Source: Terana coerulea
Taxonomy: Eukaryota > Basidiomycota > Agaricomycetes > Polyporales > Phanerochaetaceae
Reading direction: 5' to 3'
Assembly: GCA_024811115.1 (NCBI GenBank)
Contig: JAKOGH010001018.1
Span: 1-19,806 of the forward strand
Length of the DNA: 19,806 nucleotides
Under the pieces are notes generated by a model, which was not told where the DNA came from, did not search any database, and was given only the letters and a program-made list of their open reading frames with translations. Of the stretch, positions 1 through 7,811 are shown piece after piece. Each line of letters opens with the position of its first letter. The first letter of the stretch is position 1. A program made the translations under genes and the position numbers.

Positions 1-22
1 ATTACAGCGGTGGTGGGGGGAA

Positions 23-96
23 CATGGTCGTGAGAGAGCTGTGTGAGGAGGAGTTGGTACGATGAAGCTGAAGCGTGGGCTCCCCGACGCTTTATA
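23..96 (-). promoter_or_regulatory. Putative TATA box, leader and start codon of a gene leaving the left edge
   Basis: Read on the minus strand, TATAAA lies at 96-91, followed by a pyrimidine-rich leader of about 65 nt and an ATG at 25-23. Translation from it gives M-F-P-P-P-P before a GT (donor-like GTAAT) at the window edge, so it could be a short first exon. The TATA-to-ATG distance and CT-rich leader fit a fungal promoter. Only about 25 nt of possible coding sequence is visible, so the product cannot be named and the ATG may be chance. Confidence 0.3.
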
Positions 97-609
97 GCAT
101 ATGGGACGACGTGATGAGGGGATGAAGGTGAACAGCCAGAGCAGGGCAGTGAACAACTCCGTCGGACGTTTCACGGGTCTAGACATGCAGGTGTCCGACC
201 AATCCCAGCTCCGGGCGACGTCGAGAACGCCGCAAGGACGCACCTCGCCGCGTCGCAGGCTATCCTTGGGCCAGTATGCCCCTATTCAAGTGGCTCGACA
301 TGAGTGTCAAGCCAGTTTAGGAGCACATTGCGCACCTTCGCTGAATCGATTCCCACCACTTCATCAGGGTCAATCAACGCTAGAAGATGGGCGGTCGTAT
401 AAAGCAAGGGAAGCAATGGTTCAGGCAGAGAGATACCCTGGATGCTCGATCCGAAGAAACATGACGAGGCTACTGTCTCATACCTCGCCACACAAAATCG
501 TCTCGTCTGAAAGGAGATGCAAGGCTAAGAATCGCCGTTCATAGAGTAATGTGCTCGTGGGAAACCGAAGTGCAAGAAGAACAGTAAATATACACAGACC
601 GTACCAGAT
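97..609. other. Intergenic region downstream of RPT5
   Basis: About 510 nt between the RPT5 stop codon and the putative TATA box. Open frames on both strands (up to 147 codons on the plus strand at 101-544) show no recognisable family, no splice-linked continuation and biased, arginine/serine-rich composition. It must hold the RPT5 3' untranslated region and terminator, but I cannot place a polyadenylation signal with confidence. Confidence 0.5.
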
Positions 610-2266
610 CTAAGCGAAATACATGAGGCTGTTCTTCTTCTTACTTTGCACTATTGGAAGAGGATTGTCAGCGCCCAGTACGCGGTGAAGCAGGAACAAA
701 GCAACATACCCTCAGCGATCCCAGAAAGGAAATGTTCGTGGCCGAGCTTGGTGGAACCTTCCCGGAGGGCGATCATACCAGCCTCGACACACACAGCCTT
801 CAACTGCGCTCCGTTAAACTCATCGGTACTCCGAGCGAGTTCCTCGTAGTTGACATCGGAAGCGACGGTCATCTTTCTTGAGTGGATCTCGAGAATGCGG
901 GCCCGGGCAGTTTCGTTCGGAAGCGGGAACTCGACCTTCCGATCCAGACGACCGGAACGGAGGAGAGCGGGGTCCAGGATGTCAATCCGGTTGGTAGCCG
1001 CAATAACCTAAGCGCAGGACGTCAAGCACTGTGCATTGCCCTGGTGCATACATGCACTCACCTTGATGCGGTCATCACTACCAAAACCATCTAGCTGATT
1101 CAGGAGCTCCAGCATTGTCCGCTGCACCTCACGATCACCGCTCTTCTCCGAGTCGAACCGCTTCGTACCAATGGCATCCAACTCGTCGATGAAGATGATG
1201 GTAGGAGCTTTCTCCTTCGCGAGAGCAAACGCGTCCCGGACGAGCTTGGCGCCATCACCAATGTACATCTGCACTAGTGATGGGCCAGCCAGCTTCAGGT
1301 AACATGCCTTGGTTTGCGCCGCGCATGCTCGCGCCATGAGGGTCTTGCCGGTACCTATGACAGGGTTAGAATGGGGGTCGTAACTCACAAAACAAGGGCG
1401 TACCAGGAGGACCATACATCAAGCATCCCTTCGGCGGCTTGATACCCAGGGTCTTAAACTTCTCTGCCTGCTCCATAGGTAAGACGATTGCTTCCACCAA
1501 CTCCTCAATTTGCTTCTCCAATCCACCAACGTCAGTATACGTCTCCGTTGGTCGCTCATCAACCTCCATAGCCTTCACGCGCGAATCATACTCCGAAGGT
1601 AACGTATCCAAGACAAGGTACGAGTCCTTGTTGACACCAATGAGATCCTGGGGCTTCAGCTGTTCGGCAGGGACAAGACCAATCATCGGTAGAAAGACAG
1701 TTTGGCGAGTAGAGGTCTTGATGACAGCACACTTGCCTTTCCGCGAAGCGTCGACGTCTTTGTTTGCGCCATCTTCCTCGCCCTCTGGGTCCAGGTTCAG
1801 AATCTATGCGTTTACGTTCATGGCTTGTGCGGCATCTGAAAAGGAAGGCATGCGCACCTCTACGACGTTGGAGACGAGGTATGGCAGCACCTTATTCTGC
1901 TTAATTTTCTCCCCATTGTCTCGAATCTTCTCCTTCATCATAGCCTGCTCATGCTGCAGACGCGTGGTTTCCGACCGTATCACCTGGGTCACTGTCAGTC
2001 CAGCCCGAGTCCGACAATCGTCTGGTACGCACTCGGAGGTCGTTGTCAATGAGCCGTGTCCTTGTCACAATCTCCTCCGGCGCCAAGTTCCGTATGTCCT
2101 CTGGAATGTCCTCCCATGTCTCCACTGGTGGCTGGTCAGGCTCGGTGTCCATTGCCTCGCCCGTCTCAGCGGGGGCGGACGAAGAGGCCTCGGTCTCGGG
2201 CTTCTTCTCGTTGTTGTTGGTGTTGCTCTCCTCTGGCGGAGGGTTCGGTGGTTGTGCTGAAGACAT
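610..2266 (-). CDS. RPT5: 26S proteasome regulatory particle ATPase Rpt5 (PSMC3 / 6A), six exons
   Basis: AAA+ ATPase of the hexameric ring that unfolds ubiquitinated substrates and threads them into the 20S core, in nucleus and cytosol. Exons on the minus strand: 2266-2033, 1983-1858, 1803-1404, 1354-1062, 1007-710, 650-610; introns are 49, 54, 49, 54 and 59 nt with GT...AG ends. The sum is 1392 nt, exactly 464 codons (463 residues; animal and yeast orthologues are about 435-440, the excess being an acidic, proline/serine-rich N-terminus). Visible motifs: coiled-coil segment near residues 70-110; Walker A GPPGTGKT at 251-258; pore-loop MYIGDGA at 283-289; Walker B IIFIDE at 306-311; sensor N357; arginine fingers R368 and R371 in LLRSGR. 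The third intron splits the glycine codon inside Walker A. The C-terminus is ...SLMYFA, the tail that docks into the 20S alpha ring. The ATG at 2266 is chosen because it begins the in-phase N-terminal exon and sits in a pyrimidine-rich leader. No frameshift or stop is seen. Family assignment is very secure. Confidence 0.97.
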
Positions 2267-2428
2267 GGCGAGAAAAGCGAAGTGGATGGTGGTGTGGAGG
2301 TGAGCTCGACGACTCGGGATGCGCGACGCGTAAGTCAGTCAAGCGCCCATCGTGTAATGCTCGGCGTCAGAAGGCGTCAGAGCGCTTTCGGTCTTATTAG
2401 GCGCCTCTTGATATCATGCCGCTTTTCC

Positions 2429-2437
2429 TTTGCCACC
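2429..2437 (-). promoter_or_regulatory. Proteasome-associated control element (PACE-like) GGTGGCAAA upstream of RPT5
   Basis: The coding-strand reading of 2437-2429 is GGTGGCAAA, identical to the yeast PACE bound by the zinc-finger activator Rpn4. It lies 163 nt upstream of the RPT5 ATG in the correct orientation. Known: PACE coordinates proteasome gene expression in ascomycete yeasts. Inference: a similar regulator may act in this basidiomycete. The rest of 2267-2673 holds no gene; a direct GGCGTCAGA pair 11 bp apart near 2363-2382 is the only other visible pattern. Confidence 0.5.
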
Positions 2438-2673
2438 TTCATATGCATCCTCCAGTCCGACGCAGTTCAAAAATTATAAGGCCGCATTTCATGCAGCAGG
2501 GCCCGATACCGCCATTAAGTCCACGCCATCCGGGATAACAATGCACAGCTCTAGAGCACCAGTAGCCCTGCCTCACGGACTAAATCTCCTGATTGAAATC
2601 CTCAGAGAGAACAGATTAATCATGGCCCATGAGCAGTGGCCTCGCAGATGCATAGCATAACTTGAAGGCGTAG

Positions 2674-2682
2674 CAGGCGTAG
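2674..2682 (+). repeat. Left 9-bp target-site duplication (CAGGCGTAG) of the MULE-like element
   Basis: Identical to 4230-4238 and immediately outside both element ends. It fixes the element boundaries to the base and indicates a transposition event rather than a simple inverted duplication. Confidence 0.75.
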
Positions 2683-2753
2683 TAGTCCCGTGACCAGCCT
2701 CTCCAATGACCCAATTTAGACATTGGATCAGGAGAGTCTGGTGCCCGCCCAAC

Positions 2754-2827
2754 GGCGGACGGGGGTTTGCGTTCGTCCATTTCTCGGCGAGCGCTTAGCT
2801 CCCTCGAGACTCGAGGTTCGACTCCCT
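2754..2827 (+). repeat. Left 74-bp terminal inverted repeat of the nested element
   Basis: Exact reverse complement of 3264-3337 (74 of 74 by hand alignment). It contains two XhoI-type CTCGAG hexamers forming a small hairpin and the B-box-like motif at 2815-2825. Confidence 0.9.
2815..2825 (+). promoter_or_regulatory. RNA polymerase III B-box-like motif in the nested element's inverted repeat
   Basis: GGTTCGACTCC matches the tRNA B-box consensus GGTTCGANTCC at every position and is mirrored at 3266-3276 on the other strand. No A box at normal spacing and no complete cloverleaf can be drawn, so a functional tRNA is not supported. A tRNA-derived origin of the repeat end is possible but unproven. 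Confidence 0.3.
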
Positions 2828-3263
2828 CCGTCTACGTTTGACTATAGTACCACATAAATGTATGGCCACACTGAGACTGTATATTTAACATTTGTAACAA
2901 TTTTTGCGGAATAGATTGGGCGACGGCGCGGTTATAACTTGCGGCGCAGTGTCACCGCTCAGTAGGCTGAGCAACACTGCCCAGCCCGAGCAGTCCTATA
3001 GTTTCCACTTGATGGAATATCACAAAATGCACACAGTTAGCCTTCAGTACCAAGACTGTGTGAGATAAGGCCGTAAGCAATGCCCCAGAAGCATGTTCCG
3101 CCGCATAACCTATCTGCTGGACCTGTTTCTATCGCATTTATTTGTGTGTCCGTTTAAGAGGCTCAGCGAGCACAAAAAATTGTTATTAATTTTTATAAAT
3201 CATAAAACAATGTTCAAGTATTGATATTACATCTCCTGAGTATGTGCTACAATAGTGTGACAC

Positions 3264-3337
3264 AGGGAGTCGAACCTCGAGTCTCGAGGGAGCTAAGCGC
3301 TCGCCGAGAAATGGACGAACGCAAACCCCCGTCCGCC
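3264..3337 (-). repeat. Right 74-bp terminal inverted repeat of the nested element
   Basis: Exact reverse complement of 2754-2827. It abuts TAGTCTCG at 3338, where the host arm resumes. Confidence 0.9.
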
Positions 3338-4015
3338 TAGTCTCGTTCCCATCCGTATCTATGACATTGGCCCTACGGGGCCTGCCGTGCGGAGATCGAA
3401 ATGTCGATGCACGGTAATGTCATAGAACGTCTGGTCACTTCCGATCATCCAGGTGTAGATCGCTCGCACGTGATCGCACGCGAGCACTCTAAGCCACTGC
3501 TCTCGAGCCTCCAGTCTCACTGCAGCGCATATATGCCCGTAGTTTCCACTGTACCATTTTGTTTCATATAGTGTAAGATTGTATAGATACATGAATTATC
3601 AAGAACTCTACAAATTGGGACAGTCAGGCTGCCAGAGGTGTGCTAGAAGCTGAAGGGATCGGACTGAGGGACAGGGCACACCAGTATACAAACAGCCTCT
3701 CGGAATAAGGATTGAAGGTGGGGAAATGTACTCCTAAGCTACCTTTTGCGATGCCCAAAGCCCTCAGGTACTCGCCACCTCTCCAGAAACAGCTCTACTA
3801 CAGCCCTTGTTCGCGCAGGTTGTTTCTAGCATCGTTGGCTGGCTTGGGCGAAGTTATTGACCAGGGTGCACGTGAGGCAAGCGCAGGAGCGATAAGGGGA
3901 AACCGAAGAATTGAGGGAAGGACAGAGTTTAAAGAACGAAGGACGGGGCGAAGGGCGTTGTGAGCAAGGACAAAGCGAGGAAGGTCGTCGACGTGCAACG
4001 CGAGCCCGAGAGGCG

Positions 4016-4229
4016 TCACGTGCGAGCGATCTACACCTGGATGATCGGAAGTCACCAGACGTTCTAACGCATCACCGTGCATCGATTATTCGATCTCCGC
4101 ACGGCAGGCCCCGCTTTGATGCCTTAGACACGGAATGGGAACGAGACTACCGTCCGCCGTTGGGCGGGCACCAGACTCTCCTGATCCAATGTCTAAATTG
4201 GGTCATTGGAGAGGCTGGTCACGAGACTA
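4016..4229 (-). repeat. Right arm of the MULE-like terminal inverted repeat
   Basis: Reverse complement of 2683-2762 joined to 3338-3473. It lacks the 584-bp insertion present in the left arm and so serves as an empty-site reference: it reads GGCGGACGG directly followed by TAGTCTCG. Confidence 0.8.
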
Positions 4230-4238
4230 CAGGCGTAG
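4230..4238 (+). repeat. Right 9-bp target-site duplication (CAGGCGTAG) of the MULE-like element
   Basis: Exact direct copy of 2674-2682, adjoining the right end ...CGAGACTA at 4229. Confidence 0.75.
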
Positions 4239-4937
4239 TAAGAAGAGGAATGAGACGCGATGAAGATGGCGCGCAACTTTGCCGCAAGGAACTGAACAAT
4301 AACGAAGGAGCCACGTGTGGGCCACGCGAAATGCCACGTTGTTTGCCAGATCTTGCAAAGATCGCGGGGCCCTAATCAACTATCGTACGGTAAGACCCTC
4401 AACCTAAAGGTATCGGGAATATTTATTGCCTCATTATCTAAATAAATTCGGACCAGGATTTTAGCAGAACATATGGCGAACTTTGGCATCGATGCTGAGG
4501 TGTCTGAGCTAAAGCCACTGGCTGGTGAAGACACGTACCATGCCGGAAGCCGCGCCCCCTGGGTACTGGACGGAGGAGAACCTTGACTATACTCCTCACC
4601 GCGTTAGGCCTCGCGGGTATCCTTTGCGGCCTCAAAGTACTTCTTCCGATATCATTGTCGCTAGTGGATGACTTTCCGTAAGGTTTTACAGCCCGTAAAC
4701 TGCTGTAAACCGTCGTAAACCTGTGATATGATGGGAGAGCAGCTCGGAGAATGAAGTTGTAGCCAATAGAGACTGGGCGGACAGTGAACGGAACACAATG
4801 CCGAGATGCCATAAGTCAGCTCAGAGCAGGCCTTATGGCATTCCCGCATCGGCTGATGGCATCACTACACGCAAAGCGACGTTCCTGACCAGGTTTTGCC
4901 TGGTTTCGCTCGTTGATGCCTTCTAAAGGCTGAAATT

Positions 4938-4960
4938 TACGGAGGGGGTCCCCCTCCGTA
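4938..4960. repeat. Perfect 23-bp palindrome (11-bp arms, 1-nt centre)
   Basis: TACGGAGGGGG and its exact reverse complement are separated by a single T. Extremely short loop and G/C-rich arms; there is no U-tract that would suggest a terminator. Function unknown. Confidence 0.6.
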
Positions 4961-5101
4961 GATGGCCTACGGCAGCTCTACCATATCAGGAAGGTGAAGG
5001 CTGTGGGCGTCCATTCTTGGGTAGGCGCTCGGTCGCTGAAGCCGGCCGCTTCCTCCCTACAGCACAATGACTGCTGGGAAAGGCCAGGATAGCCACAAAA
5101 A

Positions 5102-5135
5102 CATGTAAAGCAGCACATTTAACTTACTTTACATG
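5102..5135. repeat. Inverted repeat CATGTAAAG / CTTTACATG
   Basis: Nine-base arms (5102-5110 and 5127-5135) are separated by 16 nt. It could form a weak cruciform or be a paired protein-binding site. No associated gene feature is visible within 240 nt. Confidence 0.4.
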
Positions 5136-5382
5136 CGAAGCACCGGATGATTCAATGAACCAGCGTGCGCACAACACTCTACCGCCTTGTATTTGCCTTG
5201 TGTTCAGAAGATTCTGAACAAGATTTTGTCAAGCAAGGCCATCAGTCACAAGCGTTTATCTCAACACAAAGCTAAGCACAGTTTCAACCATTGGTGAGCT
5301 TGGGGTGGGGCCTTTCTCTCTGAATTCGTGACAGGAAGATCCATGTTCTTTTCGGCATGACCGACATGGCCCTATTTGGCAG

Positions 5383-7574
5383 ATGGCGGCAAGGTACGCA
5401 TCACTGGTCGTTGATCGCGCGGGAACCGTCCATGTGGTGGCGACGCCTGGAATCATTTCTCTGTTCGCTCTCGACCTCTCATTGGCTCCTCGTTGATTCA
5501 AAACTCCGACTAAAACGTATCTAGCTTTACGGCCATTTAGAGATCCTAAAATCCTTACGGAAGGTCATCCAGTCGCGAAGGAGAAGACGGATGGGCTCAG
5601 GCAGTTCTACTCGAGCATCAAGACACACGACGATCTCTGTCTTGGCGGAGTCTCGCACTCCGGTTACATTGCTCTACAAGGGGACAGTAAACACACGCCG
5701 AAGCGGTCGTTCTTTTGGTAAGCTCGCACCTAAATCAGGATTCACACATCGGTGAAACGAATCCTTAGGTTGTTTGAGGCGCAGAAAAATCCGGACACCG
5801 CCCCCGTCATGTACGCGAGCGCTACTAGAGGGGGAGAGGGCCCAAGAGTTTACGCCTGTGATGCAGATTGACCATTGGAGGAGGACCTGGGAGCAGTGGA
5901 CTCGCAAATCCGATGTTCGGTCGTATGTCCTTCACTATCCTGCCGTTTCCTGCTGCTTATGTACGTGAATTTCAGAGTCACATTGTCGAGTGACTGAGAA
6001 CAGGACGACGATTCCGAATCCCAATGCTTGGTCCGAGAATTATAATCTGCTCGCTTTGGATCATGTAAGATTTTCCTTGGTTTGTGTTCGGTGCATGGAT
6101 CTTGACATGTTCCATGTATAGCCCATCGGTGTTGGATTTTCCTACGGCACTCAGGTAAACAACTCACTGGCAGCTGCGTATGACGCGTACGACTTTTTGG
6201 TCAAGTTCTTTTCTCTTTACCCCAACCTTGCGAAGTGAATATTTGTTCTGTTTGCGTGTTCCAGCTGCACTGATCAGCGCCTTTTCAGAAATCGGTTCTT
6301 CCTGGCATCTGGCTCCTACGGCGGAGTAGGTCCATTTCACTGTTATTTTATACCATGCGCTTACGTCCGTCCAGATGTACATACCCCATATTGCCACTGT
6401 CATACACGAACAAAACATGTTCCTGGCTTCGAAGCATGTATCTAGTCGGACAAGCCGCATCAACTTGGAAGGCATGATGATAAGCAATCCGATGTCGGTG
6501 GGTCTCTTTGCATTCATCTTTTTATCGCCTCAGAATTAACCGCTATGTACCGGCCGTCAGGATTTCCTTTCTCATAAGCGGTGGGCCCTGCAGCAGCGTT
6601 GTTATTACACCGACTTCTACAATGCCACGACTTGCCAAGAGTCATACGAGAGGCTTCCATTCTGCCTCGAAGCGATTCAGCTGGCGTATATGAACAGCAC
6701 GCTCGACACCCGCACAAATGCCTTGAAAAATGCGAAGATACTTACCCGCAGCCTATTGAGGGCCGCAACTTAGAGAATGTCAATTTACGTGTGAGCAAAG
6801 TTCTCACGAAGGTCGCTACCATTTTGCGAGTTCAAAGACTTTTGACAGTGCGACGATACAGGTACGAGGTGCGACAATCCTCACATGGCGTGGGTGAGCG
6901 AATTCCTCAACGCGACCGACACGAAGCGCAAACTCGGTGTGCCCGAGCACATCAACTTCACGTTCGTGAACCGTAGCGTACACGAAGACTTTGTCCGTGA
7001 AGGAGATATGTATGTCCAATGGCATGTCTCTGTATGGCGCTGAGCACGAACCAACGCGCCTCTTCTCGTTAGGATACAACAAGCCTACTTGCTATATGAG
7101 CCCTTGCTAAAGGCAGGATATCGTTTACTACGTGCGGAATCCCTTTACTCGCTGTATGCGCATCGTTCACCCTCGTCTTTGTTTGCTAGATTACATCGGA
7201 AAGCTAGACGCTAACTGCGCATGGCCCGGTGTCCTCTCGATGGTGGGCCTTTTCGTCGCAATTCTTATTCTCGAGCTCACCACCACGACGTGTGCAGTTG
7301 AAGCTCATACCTTCACAGTACCAGCAAGACTTCATCGCTAGTCCAGACGTGCCATGGGAAGGTCAGAACGCCACCGTTCGGGCCATCGGTGAAGGTGCCG
7401 GAAACATGACATACATCCTCTTGAGTGAGGCAGGACATTTTGTACGTTGTTCTTGGAAGGCGCGAATATTAAAATGACTGTGCTGACCTATGTTGCCTTC
7501 AGGTGACGGATGATCAGCCGGCGCTGGTGAAAAATATTTTAGGTCATTGGATCGAGAACGTTCCATTTCGATGA
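5383..7574 (+). pseudogene. S10 serine carboxypeptidase-like protein, 12 introns, damaged N-terminus and one frameshift
   Basis: Alpha/beta-hydrolase of peptidase family S10, normally secreted or vacuolar. Introns (51, 56, 53, 57, 54, 49, 63, 73, 63, 58, 55, 61 nt) lie at 5718-5768, 5811-5866, 5923-5975, 6065-6121, 6235-6288, 6326-6374, 6498-6560, 6789-6861, 7010-7072, 7132-7189, 7243-7297 and 7442-7502. With these, every exon joins in phase except 6561-6788, which is one base short at an A run (6726-6730). Visible motifs: FFW and GGGPGSSG (oxyanion hole, 5877-5894), IGVGFSYG, nucleophile GSYGG (Ser codon 6314-6316), catalytic Asp in YIGKLDANC (7207-7209), catalytic His in EAGHF (7436-7438), stop at 7572. 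The family's usual LNGGPG and GESYGG are changed. The N-terminal hydrophobic stretch in the frame opened by ATG 5383 meets TGA at 5494; a start at 5433 is out of frame. About 460 residues from 5497, a normal family size. The gene converges on the MSP gene 237 nt away. The family call is secure; functional status is not. Confidence 0.85.
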
Positions 7575-7811
7575 TACGGTTGCGAGTTCTTATCCACACT
7601 ACGCTATTTAGAGAGCGCATCCGTTGTGTACGACTTTGTGTGCCAGCACTCGACGCAGACTGCTGCCTCCAGAATGCATCGCGGGCGGGATTGTAAAAGT
7701 AACTCATACAGTTCTAGCGTAACCGCATACGCCAGCGTCCTCCTCGTAATACCCTCAAGGCATACCACGCCAATTTGGTGCTGTTAAGCCCTTTCAGCTG
7801 TGTAGTCCCAT

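Larger units (their letters stand above)
2754..3337. mobile_element. 584-bp inverted-repeat element nested in the left arm of the MULE-like element
   Basis: Positions 2754-2827 and 3264-3337 are perfect inverted copies over 74 bp. The interior (2828-3263) is AT-rich and non-coding. The corresponding point of the right arm (4150-4158) lacks the element, so it is an insertion relative to that arm. The first 9 bp of each end equal the host arm's GGCGGACGG: the left copy is the host sequence and the right copy is inverted, so there is no ordinary direct target duplication. Each end contains a 7+1+7 hairpin (2802-2816, CCTCGAG / CTCGAGG). Class is uncertain: a MITE or foldback element is the simplest reading. 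Perfect identity of the ends implies recent formation or homogenisation. Confidence 0.7.
2683..4229. mobile_element. Mutator-like (MULE-type) inverted-repeat element, non-autonomous, with a second element inside its left arm
   Basis: The 1547-bp element begins TAGTCCCGTGACC and ends with the reverse complement of TAGTCTCGTGACC. It is flanked by identical 9-bp direct repeats CAGGCGTAG (2674-2682 and 4230-4238), the target-site size typical of Mutator-like transposons. The outermost 80 bp of the two arms (2683-2762 and 4150-4229) match with a single difference. The arms then continue as 3338-3473 and 4016-4149 at roughly 85-90% identity by hand count, so the arms total about 215 bp once the inserted element is removed. 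Long arms plus a 9-bp duplication favour a MULE-derived MITE over other classes. The core (3474-4015) has no recognisable transposase or captured gene; its open frames look random. It therefore depended on a transposase elsewhere. Confidence 0.8.
4239..5382. other. Gene-free spacer between the transposon and the S10 gene
   Basis: About 1.1 kb with short open frames on both strands and no family recognised. It contains a perfect 23-bp palindrome (4938-4960), a 9-bp inverted repeat (5102-5110 / 5127-5135) and three GTAAAC hexamers at exact 10-bp steps (4695, 4705, 4715). These may be remnants of older repeats or promoter sites of the downstream gene; the sequence does not decide. Confidence 0.5.

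Noticed and set aside
282..491. 69-codon minus-strand frame as an exon of the left-edge gene
   Set aside because: No donor/acceptor pair joins it in phase to the ATG at 25, and the TATA box at 96-91 lies downstream of it.
101..544. 147-codon plus-strand open frame
   Set aside because: Low-complexity Arg/Ser-rich product with no family resemblance, in the RPT5 3' flank.
1439..2260. 273-codon plus-strand open frame
   Set aside because: It lies opposite the conserved RPT5 exons 1-3 and is a shadow of them; the minus strand has the Rpt5 motifs and exact exon phasing.
2754..2830. A tRNA gene in the nested element's end
   Set aside because: Only the B box fits; no A box at proper spacing, acceptor stem or anticodon arm can be drawn.
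3610..3640. Similarity of GACAGTCAGGCTGCCA to the DUF6533 upstream block (CTGGCAGTCAGGCTTC)
   Set aside because: The match is only about 11 consecutive bases with no extension on either side, so chance is likely.
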